A stretch of DNA of 64,000 bases, from assembly GCF_003010955.1 (NCBI RefSeq), contig NZ_PGGO01000002.1, positions 1 to 64,000 of the forward strand. Direction: 5' to 3'. The notes under the pieces were generated by a model that saw only the letters and a list, made by a program, of their open reading frames with translations, had not been told where the DNA came from and did no database searches. Below, piece by piece: positions 43,048 to 52,302 of the stretch. This DNA comes from Phyllobacterium brassicacearum. GTDB lineage: Bacteria; Pseudomonadota; Alphaproteobacteria; Rhizobiales; Rhizobiaceae. Position numbers and translations under genes: made by a program. Position 1 is the first letter of the stretch; every line of letters starts with the position of its first letter.

Positions 43048-44966
43048 GCTGCCTTCTCCCGTGCGACGGTCCTGGCCTGATCCCAAATTGAGCACAGGCG
43101 CCGATAGCGATCCGCCATCTCTTCGATGGCCGTCTCGTCTTCCATTTCACCTGTCATCCAAAGCCTTGCGACCTCGCCGAAAATTGTCCGGCCAACCGCG
43201 AAGCCTTTGACCAGAGGGAATGCCGCAGCAACCTCGAAACTGGCCGCCAGCTCTACCTCCGGCGCATCCAGACCCAACACCACGATGCCACGCGTGTAGC
43301 GGTCATTTTTTTCGATCGCGGAGATGGTGTTAGCCCAGGCGCCTTGCGTCTTCATCGGTTCGAGCTTCCACCAGTCCGGAAAGATGCCGACGTCGTAGAA
43401 TTGCTGGATCAAAACAGCAGTCGTCTCGTCCCCGACCGGCCCGACCTTTGACGGAATGATCTCCAGCAGGAATTCAAGGCCGTTTCGCCGCGAGGCTTCG
43501 AATAGACGTTTGATCGTCTTTTCCTGGTCCGCGCGCGTTTCAGCATCGTCGTCCGGATGGCAGAAGCAAAGTACCTTGACGACGTTTTCCCGCGCCCACT
43601 CACCAAGGCCGCCGTAATCGCTTCCCAATTCTGGTTCCAGAGCGAGTGGCCGCGACCCCGGCCACTCGCACGGCCGTCCAATCCACAGGCCGGACCCCGA
43701 CGCAGCCTGAAGCGCTTTTCTTCCGATCCGATTGTCACAGAGAATACCGTAGCCGAGCCGTCCGGCCTGAACTCGCATGGCTGCCTGAAGGCAAAGCTCC
43801 TTGAAGGCGCCCCCCTTTTCGGGCGTGAAGCCCGGCATCTGCTCAAGCTGCATGCGGTGATCGAAGGCGAAGACCCGATATTCCGGCCAGTCTTCTGCGT
43901 GATTGCGATGGCGGTTTGTCGACCAGTGGATCTGCTCGAGCTCGGCATCGTTGCGCAAATCCGGCTGTTTGATGCCACGTTCCAGAAAGAACTCCAATTC
44001 CTCCAATGACGGATAGGCCGGCGTGCAGCCATGCCGGGAAACGGCGAAAGCGCCGCAAGCATTGGCGTATTTGAGCGTCGTCGACCAGTCCTTGTCCTCA
44101 AGCCAGCCTTTCAGCAAACCAGAGAAGAAACCGTCTCCTGCCCCAAGGACATTGAACACTTCAATCGGGAAGCCCTCGCCCGACACGCCCTCATCAAGAT
44201 TGTCGGGGATTGCGCCATCGAATGCGACCGCACCCTTGGCGCCACGCTTGCAGACGAGCGTCGCTGCGGATACGCCACGAACGGCCCTGAGCGCTGCCAC
44301 AGTGTCCGTCGTGCCACCGGCAATGTGGAACTCTTCCTCGGTACCGACGATCAGATTGAAGAAATGGAGTGTCGACTGGAGTTTATCGGTCACCTGCCGG
44401 CTCGCCACGAACCGGCTTTCCCCGTCGCCATGACCGGCGACGCCCCAGAGGTTTGGCCGATAGTCAATGTCGAGGGTCGTTTTAGCTCCGTACGCACGCG
44501 CGAACCCAAGTGCTTTTAGGACGGCCGCTTCTGTCCGGGGATTGGACAGATGCGTGCCGGTGACGACCACGGAGCGAGCAGACGCAATATACTTTTCGTG
44601 GATGTCGCCTTCATTGAGTGCCATATCGGCGCAGTTCTCGCGGTAGAAAATCAGCGGAAATGTGTCCTCATCTCGAATTCCGAGGAGAACCAGCGCTGTC
44701 AGCCGCTCCGGATCTGTCATCACGCCACCTGCGTCGACGCCTTCGCGTTGAAGTTGTTCGCGGATGAAGCGGCCCATATGTTCGTCGCCAACTTTCGTGA
44801 TCAGGCCGGACCTCAGTCCAAGGCGCGCCGCGCCGCAGGCGATATTGGTCGGTGACCCGCCAATATATTTGTTGAACGAGCCCATATCCTCCAGTCGTCC
44901 GCCAACCTGTAGGCCGTAGAGGTCGACCGAGGACCGGCCGATAGTGATGACGTCGAGTGATTTCAT
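43044..44966 (-). CDS. iolC: 5-Dehydro-2-deoxygluconokinase IolC fused to DUF2090 aldolase-like domain
   Basis: This 640-aa fusion has a PfkB kinase domain to about residue 330 (ITIGRSSVDLYGLQVGGRLE, YIGGSPTNIACGAARLG, and the catalytic GAGDGFFSGLLKGWL). The remainder is DUF2090, a TIM-barrel domain (VFAFDHRMQLEQMPGF, LLEIIPSK, KLEPMKTQGAWANTISAIEK). The kinase makes 2-deoxy-5-keto-gluconate 6-phosphate. DUF2090 is thought to act as the following aldolase, replacing separate IolJ. The fused form is common in Proteobacteria. It overlaps iolD by 4 nt and follows the next gene by 18 nt. Confidence 0.95.
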   Translation of the reverse strand: MKSLDVITIGRSSVDLYGLQVGGRLEDMGSFNKYIGGSPTNIACGAARLGLRSGLITKVGDEHMGRFIREQLQREGVDAGGVMTDPERLTALVLLGIRDEDTFPLIFYRENCADMALNEGDIHEKYIASARSVVVTGTHLSNPRTEAAVLKALGFARAYGAKTTLDIDYRPNLWGVAGHGDGESRFVASRQVTDKLQSTLHFFNLIVGTEEEFHIAGGTTDTVAALRAVRGVSAATLVCKRGAKGAVAFDGAIPDNLDEGVSGEGFPIEVFNVLGAGDGFFSGLLKGWLEDKDWSTTLKYANACGAFAVSRHGCTPAYPSLEELEFFLERGIKQPDLRNDAELEQIHWSTNRHRNHAEDWPEYRVFAFDHRMQLEQMPGFTPEKGGAFKELCLQAAMRVQAGRLGYGILCDNRIGRKALQAASGSGLWIGRPCEWPGSRPLALEPELGSDYGGLGEWARENVVKVLCFCHPDDDAETRADQEKTIKRLFEASRRNGLEFLLEIIPSKVGPVGDETTAVLIQQFYDVGIFPDWWKLEPMKTQGAWANTISAIEKNDRYTRGIVVLGLDAPEVELAASFEVAAAFPLVKGFAVGRTIFGEVARLWMTGEMEDETAIEEMADRYRRLCSIWDQARTVAREKAA

Positions 44967-44984
44967 GTCAAGACTCCGAATTGT

Positions 44985-45914
44985 TCAGAAACCGGTGCGC
45001 GCGAGGAAAGAGCGGCTGGCCGCCAAATCCTCAAGGATTGAACCGGTGTTACGCGGATCGCGCTCCTGTTCGATGGTGATGTAGCCGCTGTAATCAAGTT
45101 CTGTGAGAAGTGTGCGGATGGCTGGATAATCGATCGAGCCACGCCCGATCGGACACATGACGCCTTTGGCACAAGCATCGAAGAAGCGGATACGCTCGCC
45201 CATCACTTCCCGGTAGGTTCCGCTATCGATGTCCTTGAAATGGATATAGTCGACGCGGTCCCAATAGCGGCGCAAGGTGGCAACGGGGTCCATCCCGGAA
45301 TAGGCCATATGCCCGGTGTCAAGGCAGAGGCCTGCCAACTCGGCGGGAACGTCGTCCACGATACGCTTCAGTTCGTCGGCAAATTCGATATAGCCGCCGG
45401 CGTGCGGATGGATAGTGGCGCGTACACCATATGTGTCACGAGCAAGCGTCGCGACGGCGCGGATGTTTTCGACCATCGCGTCCCACGCGACATCGTCAAG
45501 TCGTGGGGCACGGTCCGAATGACCGGCAGCATAGTCTCGCTCCTCATGTCCCCAGTCCATCACCGTCAGAAAGGGCGCCGCATAGCGCTGGCCCGGATGG
45601 GTCTCGGGCTTCGGCAATCGGGTGATCAGCGCGCAAATCTCTTCGGTCTGGCGCAGCAGATTGTCTCGGTTCGACGGCGAAACGAGATCGTCAAAGATTG
45701 TTCCAGCGACAACCTTCAGGCCGCGTTGGTTGAGCGCCTCAGACACCAGGCCAAGGTCGAGCGGCAGATAACCGTACGGTCCGAGCTCAAGTCCGCCAAA
45801 TCCGGCCACCTGCGCCTCGTCGAGCACCTTCTCCCAAGGGGGCAGATGCGGGTTCTTCACATCATCGACACCCCAGCAGCAGGGCGCGGTAGTAATGGTG
45901 ATCGGGTTAGCCAT
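44985..45914 (-). CDS. Sugar phosphate isomerase/epimerase-family TIM barrel (inosose-pathway type)
   Basis: This 309-aa AP-endonuclease-2-type TIM barrel starts with TITTAPCCWGVDDVKNPHLP, then PWEKVLDEAQVAGFGGLELG and PYGYLPLD. Metal-binding residues are expected at Glu (LELG), His (IHPHAGGY), Asp/His (LCLDTGHMAY), His (YIHFKD) and Glu (IEQERD). It may be the inosose dehydratase or isomerase step in this cluster, but canonical IolE motifs are not all evident. The start at 45914 matches the family; the longer frame to 46106 is not supported. Confidence 0.85.
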   Translation of the reverse strand: MANPITITTAPCCWGVDDVKNPHLPPWEKVLDEAQVAGFGGLELGPYGYLPLDLGLVSEALNQRGLKVVAGTIFDDLVSPSNRDNLLRQTEEICALITRLPKPETHPGQRYAAPFLTVMDWGHEERDYAAGHSDRAPRLDDVAWDAMVENIRAVATLARDTYGVRATIHPHAGGYIEFADELKRIVDDVPAELAGLCLDTGHMAYSGMDPVATLRRYWDRVDYIHFKDIDSGTYREVMGERIRFFDACAKGVMCPIGRGSIDYPAIRTLLTELDYSGYITIEQERDPRNTGSILEDLAASRSFLARTGF

Positions 45915-45964
45915 CTCGTCCTCAAGGTGGTTGGCGGGGGCCGCGACAGCGGCCCGCGCCGAAA

Positions 45965-46906
45965 TCAGCGGCTGATCGTCGCTTGCAGCGCGGCAATGGA
46001 GGACTGGATGCCGGCCTCGGTCGACATGGTGAAGTCTTCCATCTCGAGGCTGACCCAACCATTGTAGCCGACCATGCGGACCACCGAGAAGAACTCCTTC
46101 CACCATTGCAGGTCGTGGCCTGCCCCGACGGCAACGTAATTCCAGGAGCGGTTTGCAACGTCGGTTACGTCCTTCAGCTCAAGCAGGCCGTTTACATCCG
46201 CGAGCCCGCGTTCGATACGGGTATCCTTGCCATGGCAATGGTGAATGGCCGGACCGAGTGCACGCGCCGAGGCGATCGGATCGGCGCCCATCCACATCAG
46301 GTGCGACGGGTCGAGATTCATGCCAACGGATGCGCCAACCTCGTTGCGCAGGCGAAACAGGGTTTCCGGGCTCCAGACGAGCATAGCCGAGAAGTTTTCA
46401 AGCGCGTATTTTTCAACGCCTACTTCCTTGGCGAGTTTCACCAGATCGTGCCAAAGCGGAAAAGCACGGTCTTCCCACTGATAACGATCGCGCTCAGGCA
46501 TCTCATCGGGCCAGCTCTTGGTGTAGACAAGCCAGTTGGGCACGTTGTCGCCAGGTGCCGCTTCCGGCAACCCGGACATCGTCACGATGGTCTTGATCCC
46601 AATCTCGCCGGCGAGACGGATGGTTTGTTCCATCTCCTTGCGATGACGCTTGCCCATGTCACCGGGATCGAGGGGATTGGCCGAACAATTCAGTGCCGCG
46701 ATCTTAAGACCGCGCGCTTCGATTTCCTTGAGTTTGGTTTTCAAGAGCCCCTTGTCGGCCAGAAGGTCGTCAGCGCGAAAATGCGGCGCGCGGGACCAGC
46801 CGCCACCAGTCATTTCAATGCCTTCAACACCGAGCTTTACACATTTGTCGAGCATATCGGTGAATGACAGGTCGCCCATCACGTCGGTGCAGATCGAAAG
46901 TTTCAT
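45965..46906 (-). CDS. Sugar phosphate isomerase/epimerase-family TIM barrel
   Basis: This 313-aa protein begins MKLSICTDVMGDLSFTDMLD, with IAALNCSANPLDPGDMGKRH, VGMNLDPSHLMWMGADPIAS, HHCHGKDTRIERGLADVNG and GWVSLEMEDFTMSTEAGI. Metal ligands Glu (ALENFS), Asp/His (LDPSH), His (CHGKD) and Glu (LEMED) are in the usual order. Such proteins accompany inositol and sugar dehydrogenases and epimerise or isomerise keto-sugars. The start at 46906 has GGAAAGA upstream. Confidence 0.87.
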   Translation of the reverse strand: MKLSICTDVMGDLSFTDMLDKCVKLGVEGIEMTGGGWSRAPHFRADDLLADKGLLKTKLKEIEARGLKIAALNCSANPLDPGDMGKRHRKEMEQTIRLAGEIGIKTIVTMSGLPEAAPGDNVPNWLVYTKSWPDEMPERDRYQWEDRAFPLWHDLVKLAKEVGVEKYALENFSAMLVWSPETLFRLRNEVGASVGMNLDPSHLMWMGADPIASARALGPAIHHCHGKDTRIERGLADVNGLLELKDVTDVANRSWNYVAVGAGHDLQWWKEFFSVVRMVGYNGWVSLEMEDFTMSTEAGIQSSIAALQATISR

Positions 46907-46976
46907 TGTGCTATCTTTCCGGAGTAGAGATTGTCGGGGCGCTCGATGACGTGGGCAGCGACGCGCCTCTCTTTGG

Positions 46977-48149
46977 TCACTTGAAATCGACCCAAGCGGA
47001 GCCTGCATCGGCCGAACTGACGCAGTTTTCCAACCAGCGGACACCTTCGGTGCCCGCCTTGATGCCGGGGTAGTGGTGCGTCTTCAGGAAGGCTTCGTCG
47101 CCGCGATTTTTCGCGTCGATCGCCTGCGCAATCCAGAGATAGATATTCGACCAGCTATCGCCGAGACCTTCCGTATGCAGCGCACCCATACGATCAGCGA
47201 CAAGGCTTTCCTCTTCAAGATAGGGCATGCCGTGATGCAGGATGCGATTCGGTTCACCCTGAACTTCGTAGATCAGCTGGTCAGGATGCGCGTCGGACCA
47301 TTCGACGGAAGCCTTTGAACCAACGAAGCGATACCGCTGCGAACCCATATTGCCTGCATTGACAGACGAAACCCACAGGCGGCCACGAGCTCCGTTGTCA
47401 TAATGCATCAGAACTGTTGCATGGTCCTCGAGCGGCGCACGGGTCGGGATGAAGGCTTTGCGGTCGCAGAGTAGCCTTTCGATCTTCAGATGCGGCAGAA
47501 CTACTTCGGAGAGGTAATAGAGATGCGTGCCGATGTCGCCGAGAACGAAAGTCGGGCCAGCGGTCGTCGGATTGGTACGCCATTTTAGAGCCTCGCCCGC
47601 GCCAACGTCGTCGCCAGCATTGAAGCCATGGGTGTACTGCATATCGACGATGCGGATATCACCGAGCATGCCCTTCTTCACCATGGCTGCCATCTGAAGA
47701 ACCAGCGGATGACCGGTGAAACCATAGGTTACCCCGACGATCAGGCCCTTTTCCTCGGCCAATTTCGCAACTTCATCGCATTCCTCAACGGTAAAGAATA
47801 ACGGCTTCTCGCAGATCACATGGAGGCCGGCTTCAAGGCAAGCCTTGGTGATTTCGTAATGTGTGAAGTTTGGCGTGGCAATCGAGACGACTTCGACACC
47901 GTCCTCACGTGCTGTCTCCTTGGCGATCAGTTCCTTGTAATCGGCATAGCAGCGATCAGCCTCGACACCGAGTTTGACGCCGAAGTCGCGGCCACGCGCG
48001 GCGTCGAGATCGAAGGCCCCGCAGATGAGCTTGTAGGTCCCGTCGCGCAAAGCTCCGGTCCGATGCTTATAGCCCACCTGACCGGTGCGTCCACCGCCGA
48101 CCATACCCCAGCGCAGAGGCCGTTCTATCAGTCGTTCGCCATTTATCAT
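46977..48149 (-). CDS. Gfo/Idh/MocA-family oxidoreductase
   Basis: This 390-aa NAD(P)-dependent dehydrogenase has an N-terminal Rossmann motif (WGMVGGGRTGQVGYKHRTGA), the catalytic-domain pattern ICEKPLFFTVEECDEVAKLA, and YGFTGHPLVLQM, then GPTFVLGDIGTHLYYLSEVV with the catalytic Asp/His. MocA/inositol dehydrogenase-like proteins oxidise inositols, rhizopine or related sugars. Here it is the only candidate in the cluster for the first oxidation. GGAGGAGAAC precedes the start; the frame to 48359 is not used. Confidence 0.9.
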   Translation of the reverse strand: MINGERLIERPLRWGMVGGGRTGQVGYKHRTGALRDGTYKLICGAFDLDAARGRDFGVKLGVEADRCYADYKELIAKETAREDGVEVVSIATPNFTHYEITKACLEAGLHVICEKPLFFTVEECDEVAKLAEEKGLIVGVTYGFTGHPLVLQMAAMVKKGMLGDIRIVDMQYTHGFNAGDDVGAGEALKWRTNPTTAGPTFVLGDIGTHLYYLSEVVLPHLKIERLLCDRKAFIPTRAPLEDHATVLMHYDNGARGRLWVSSVNAGNMGSQRYRFVGSKASVEWSDAHPDQLIYEVQGEPNRILHHGMPYLEEESLVADRMGALHTEGLGDSWSNIYLWIAQAIDAKNRGDEAFLKTHHYPGIKAGTEGVRWLENCVSSADAGSAWVDFK

Positions 48150-48277
48150 GTCTGTTCTCCTCCGGCCTCGTGCCGGCTTTGGTTTGCCAAAGCTTCCGCC
48201 CGGCGGCGGGACGGTCCCGTCGCCCACGTAAGCTGTCTCGTTGAATCTGGCCTGTGTGGTTGCTTCCGCGCCCTGGC

Positions 48278-49180
48278 CTATTTCTTCCAGTATTTGTCCA
48301 CGTAACGCTGCATCTCGGAGCGCATGAACGTGCCCGAATGGTCGGCCTTGTCCTCCCAAGCGAAGACGCAGGCCGTCATGATACCGTCAAAGCCCACCTC
48401 GGCCAGTGTGCCGAAGAAATCGTCCCACGGCACTTCGCCCTGGCCGATATTAAGATGCTGATGGACGCGCGCCTGCGTGCCCGGCGGATTGAGAATGTAA
48501 CGCAAGCCCGAACTGGCCTTGTGATTGAACGTATCGCCAACATGAACATGGGCCAACACATCAGCACATTCCCGCAGCATCGCTTTCGTATCGTCGCCGA
48601 AGTAGAAAGTGTGAGGAGCGCAATAAAGGAACTTGACGTTATTGGAGTTCACCGTGCGGATGATGTCCACGGCGGGTTGCAGTGTCTCGCACCAGTCTTC
48701 GGGATGTGGCTCGACATGCAGGTTGATGCCTTCCCTCTCGAAGAGAGGCACCAGATCCTCCATCGAGCGCCACCATGCATCCTCACAGGTCTCGATCATG
48801 CTGCCGGTGTGGCAGCAGTAGCAGGATCCCTTGTCGGGATGCGGTCCGCGGCCGAATTCCGAGTTCATCACATCCACTTCCATCTCGACCGCGATCTCGA
48901 TGGCACGCTTCCAGTGCTTGACGGCAGCTTGCCGCTCGGCCTCGTCGTTGGAGGCCCAGCGATACATCGGCAGGATAGAAGCAATTCCGACGTTTGCACC
49001 CTTCAGTGCACGCTTGAACGATTTGATCCGATCAGGAAACACGCGGGGCGCCTTGAACCACTCAAGGAAGTCTCCGCGAGGAGAAAGTTCAATCCAGTCG
49101 TAGCCGAGTTCTTTCACCTTGGCAGGCAGTTGCTCAAGGCTTAAATGGCGATGCATGAACGGGTCGAGAGCGATTTTCAT
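48278..49180 (-). CDS. iolH: IolH-like TIM-barrel protein
   Basis: This 300-aa protein follows Bacillus IolH closely in pattern: MKIALDPFMHRHLSLEQLPA, VGIASILPMYRWASNDEAER with QAAVKHWKRAIEIAVEM, WWRSMEDLVPLFEREGINLH, FLYCAPHTFYFG, then RYILNPPGTQARVHQHLNIG. IolH belongs to the isomerase/epimerase TIM-barrel family within iol operons; its exact reaction is not settled. It lies between the importer and the dehydrogenase. Confidence 0.85.
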   Translation of the reverse strand: MKIALDPFMHRHLSLEQLPAKVKELGYDWIELSPRGDFLEWFKAPRVFPDRIKSFKRALKGANVGIASILPMYRWASNDEAERQAAVKHWKRAIEIAVEMEVDVMNSEFGRGPHPDKGSCYCCHTGSMIETCEDAWWRSMEDLVPLFEREGINLHVEPHPEDWCETLQPAVDIIRTVNSNNVKFLYCAPHTFYFGDDTKAMLRECADVLAHVHVGDTFNHKASSGLRYILNPPGTQARVHQHLNIGQGEVPWDDFFGTLAEVGFDGIMTACVFAWEDKADHSGTFMRSEMQRYVDKYWKK

Positions 49181-49250
49181 ATGTATTACTCCGAGTGTCG
49201 GCGGCTGTTAAAGAAGCCCCGGCCGGTAGCGGCCGGGGCAGGTTCGGCGT

Positions 49251-50060
49251 TCAAGCCGCGGGAGGATTGTGTTGTGCTGCGAGATGGCCTTCGATCTCAG
49301 CCTCGAGTTCCGCCATGGCTTCGCCGCCTGCCATCAGGTCGGTGATCTCTTCGCGGGACCTTTCGCCCTTGCGGAAATCGGCGGCAACCGCGCCACGGAT
49401 CAGCACCGCAAAATGGTCGCCGACGGTCATCGCATGTGTCACCTGATGGGTGATAAAGATCACAGCGAGGCCACGTCGACGTGCCTCCAGCACGATCCGC
49501 AGGACGTGCGCCGCTTCCTTGACGCCAAGTGCCGCGGTAGGCTCATCAAGGATCAGTACCCTGGCTCCGAAGTGTACGGCCCGGGCGATTGCCAGCGATT
49601 GGCGCTCGCCACCCGACAGACCGCCGATCAGCCGGTCGCCGTCATCGATGCGGGTGATGCCGAATTCCTGCACAGCCTTGACGGCAATCTCGTTGGCCTT
49701 CTTCCGGTCGTAAACCTTGAACGGGCCGAAGCCTTTGGTTGGCTCGACACCGATGAAAAAGGATCGGCCGATCGACATAAGCGGGAAAGTGCCGCCGAAC
49801 TGATGCACCGTCGAAATCCCGGCTTCCTGGGCATCCCGAGGGCCGCGAAACTCGACGGGTTTGCCATCCATCAGCAGCTCGCCGGAACTGGGCTTGAAGA
49901 CGCCAGCCATGGTCTTGATCAGAGTGGATTTGCCCGCTCCGTTATCACCGAGGAGGCAGAGCACTTCACCTGCATGCACCTTGAGCGAGATGTCGTGAAG
50001 CACATCGATCGGGCCGAAGGACTTGTCCACGTTTCGTAATTCCAAAATTGGAGTGATCAT
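49251..50060 (-). CDS. ABC transporter ATP-binding protein (sugar, CUT2 type, single domain)
   Basis: This 269-aa ATPase has Walker A (LGDNGAGKSTLIKTM), a signature in GGLSGGERQSLAIARAVHFG, Walker B (VLILDEPTAALGVKEAAHV) and switch His (FITHQVTHAM). Unlike RbsA it has a single ABC domain, as in the short ATPases of FrcA type. The start at 50060 (ATG, GAGGGA upstream) is preferred over GTG 50063. It lies 10 nt after the permease gene. Confidence 0.93.
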   Translation of the reverse strand: MITPILELRNVDKSFGPIDVLHDISLKVHAGEVLCLLGDNGAGKSTLIKTMAGVFKPSSGELLMDGKPVEFRGPRDAQEAGISTVHQFGGTFPLMSIGRSFFIGVEPTKGFGPFKVYDRKKANEIAVKAVQEFGITRIDDGDRLIGGLSGGERQSLAIARAVHFGARVLILDEPTAALGVKEAAHVLRIVLEARRRGLAVIFITHQVTHAMTVGDHFAVLIRGAVAADFRKGERSREEITDLMAGGEAMAELEAEIEGHLAAQHNPPAA

Positions 50061-50070
50061 CACATATCCC

Positions 50071-51066
50071 TCACTTCTTCTTCGGCCTGTAGGCCAGCGC
50101 CATGTTGCGGAAGGTGTTGTTCATCAGGACAGCCAGTAGCAGCATGATGCCGATGATCAGGCTCGACCAGTTGCGATCGAACGTCGTGAAATAGATGCCC
50201 TGATTGACGATGGCGAAGGTGATTGTGCCGAAGAATATTCCGATTACTGAGCCGAAGCCGCCCGTAAGCAGAACGCCGCCGACGACAACCGAGATGATCG
50301 AGTTGAAGATGAAAGTCATGCCGCCCGAAACCTGTGCTGAATTGAAAAGAATGGCCTGGCACATGCCCACGAAAGACGCGCTGGTAGCTGAAAGGACGAA
50401 GAGAATGATCGTCAGACGTGTGGTCGGGATCCCGGCGTTGCGGGCGCTGACCTTGTCGCCGCCCATCGCAAAAATCCAGTTTCCATACGGCGAGTAGTGA
50501 ACGAAAAAGATAAAGAGGGCTATGATGGCGAACCACCACAGGATGATCACCTGGAATGAGCCGCCGACAAACTGACCGAAGATGAACTTGGCCAATGGAT
50601 CGGCTGTCAGAGCCACGCTTGTCGTGCCTGTCACGAGAACTGAAAAGCCCAGCAGAAGGCCCTGAACAGCAAACAGTGTACCAAGCGTAACGATGAGCGA
50701 CGGGACCGCAGTGCGCACGACAAGAATGCCATTAATCAGGCCCACCCCGAGACCAAGAAAGAGCGAACCAAGCATACCGACCCAGATCGGTAGATCATAA
50801 TGGCCGGAAAGTACCGCGACCATCATAGATCCTGCAGGGATCATCGCGCCGATAGAAATATCGAGTTCCCCCGCTATCATCAAAAGCCCGATTGGAAGCG
50901 CGACAATGCCGAGATTGGCGGCCACGTTGAGCCAGCTCGCCGCTCCGGCGGGCTCCAGAAATTTGGTGCTGCCGAAGATGACGAAGAACACAAGCACGGC
51001 AATAAGGCCAAGAAAGGCGCCCGCCTCGGGACGGCGCAGGAGGTTGCCGAAAGAAAGGTTGTTCAT
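50071..51066 (-). CDS. ABC transporter permease (RbsC/FrcC type)
   Basis: This 331-aa permease has about nine membrane segments and the family signatures GELDISIGAMIPAGSMMVAV and NAGIPTTRLTIILFVLSATS. It forms the channel of the sugar or inositol importer with the ATPase and binding protein of the same operon. Confidence 0.93.
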   Translation of the reverse strand: MNNLSFGNLLRRPEAGAFLGLIAVLVFFVIFGSTKFLEPAGAASWLNVAANLGIVALPIGLLMIAGELDISIGAMIPAGSMMVAVLSGHYDLPIWVGMLGSLFLGLGVGLINGILVVRTAVPSLIVTLGTLFAVQGLLLGFSVLVTGTTSVALTADPLAKFIFGQFVGGSFQVIILWWFAIIALFIFFVHYSPYGNWIFAMGGDKVSARNAGIPTTRLTIILFVLSATSASFVGMCQAILFNSAQVSGGMTFIFNSIISVVVGGVLLTGGFGSVIGIFFGTITFAIVNQGIYFTTFDRNWSSLIIGIMLLLAVLMNNTFRNMALAYRPKKK

Positions 51067-51172
51067 GTGCGATACCCCAATTTTGGGCTTGAGTTACGGA
51101 CGCCGTGGGCCAGACACTCGGTACACTCCGCCCGCAGATCGATGTGCGGGCGGTGAGCCGGTTTCGATCCTA

Positions 51173-52147
51173 TCAGCGGGCGCCTTTTTCAACGCCAGCA
51201 AGCGTCACATCGATATTCGATGCATCGACAATTCCAGGACCGGTGAGGACCGGAGCGGTCGGCAAGTTGGTGCCGTAGTCGATATGCGAGGCAAGCAGCG
51301 TTACGCCGAGCAGCGACTGCAGATAGGGCTGCTGGTCGATTGCAAAGGTCTGCGTACCGTCTTTGATGCGCGCTAACCCGGAGGCGTTCAGATCGAAGGT
51401 CCCATGGAAGACTTTTCCGGCCTTGCCCGCCTGCGCGATGCCACTTGCAGCCGCGTCGGCATCTGTGGCGCTGACATTAAGGATGCCGTCAACGGTGTCG
51501 TCCTGGAGCAGCGTTGCCTTCGTGGCTTCTGCGATGGCGGTCTGGTCACCGAAGCTCGTCGCCGGAAGTGGGAGTTGCTTGCCCGCCCCCCCCTTTCCGG
51601 TGATGCCATCAATAACACCCTTGCACCGGGCCTCCTGGTTCGCCGCACCTGGAACGGTGTTAACGCAAATGACGTTCTTGGCACCCTTGGAAGCAAAGTA
51701 CTCTCCGGCGGCCTTGCCAGCGGTGAATTCGTCTGAGCCGACATAATTGATCGCACCAAGCTCACGGGCCTTATCGATACTTCCGGCGTTCATCAGGATA
51801 ACTTTTATATTCGCCGCGACAGCCGCCTTGATGGCCTCGTCTTCCGCCTCTGGTACCCAGTTCGGGACAACGATGCCGGTTACGCCTTGGCTGATGGCAG
51901 TGCGCACAAGCTGGGCTGCGTCAGGTCCGAGATTGTCATAGGTTTGCAGCTGCAGGTAGCTTACGGAGCCGCCGTTCTTCTCAACCACTAAGCGGGCATC
52001 ATCAACGCCCTTCTTGATGCGGTTCCAGAACTCGTCATCCGTCTTGCCGCCAACGACAGCGATGTTTGCAGCAAATGCCGCCGGAGCGGCGAAGGACACA
52101 ATAGTGGTCGCAAGCAACGCTGCACAAAAGTGCTTCATATGTTTCAT
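51173..52147 (-). CDS. Periplasmic sugar/inositol-binding protein (RbsB-like)
   Basis: This 324-aa binding protein has a signal peptide (HFCAALLATTIVSFAAPAAF, cleavage at AFAAN). The mature fold is type I: IAVVGGKTDDEFWNRIKKGV, ITGKGG..., INYVGSDEFTAGKAAGEYFA, and GILNVSATDADAAASGIAQA. First gene of the catabolic and transport operon, with GGAGGAGAG upstream. In its company of iol genes the ligand is probably an inositol, inosamine or related polyol. Confidence 0.92.
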   Translation of the reverse strand: MKHMKHFCAALLATTIVSFAAPAAFAANIAVVGGKTDDEFWNRIKKGVDDARLVVEKNGGSVSYLQLQTYDNLGPDAAQLVRTAISQGVTGIVVPNWVPEAEDEAIKAAVAANIKVILMNAGSIDKARELGAINYVGSDEFTAGKAAGEYFASKGAKNVICVNTVPGAANQEARCKGVIDGITGKGGAGKQLPLPATSFGDQTAIAEATKATLLQDDTVDGILNVSATDADAAASGIAQAGKAGKVFHGTFDLNASGLARIKDGTQTFAIDQQPYLQSLLGVTLLASHIDYGTNLPTAPVLTGPGIVDASNIDVTLAGVEKGAR

Positions 52148-52210
52148 CAAAACTCTCCTCCCAAATCCATCCATCGATGGCTGCAGTAATTGCGTATTGA
52201 TCTGTAGCGC

Positions 52211-52263
52211 TTGGAATGCCAGAATGGAACCATCTTGGCTGACAGAGGATCATTTCATTCCAA
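52211..52263. promoter_or_regulatory. Spaced inverted repeat in the LacI/importer divergent gap
   Basis: TTGGAATG (52211-52218) and CATTCCAA (52256-52263) are perfect inverted repeats centred 45 bp apart, about four helical turns. They lie between the divergent LacI and binding-protein genes, so they may be half-operators bound by a looping dimer pair. Confidence 0.45.
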
Positions 52264-52302
52264 AGCATGCCATTCACAAATGACACAGAACGGAACTTCT
52301 GA

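Noticed and set aside
46977-49144. Plus-strand frames of 160-296 codons across the iol cluster
   Set aside because: They are shadows of the Gfo/Idh and IolH genes; their translations show no family features.
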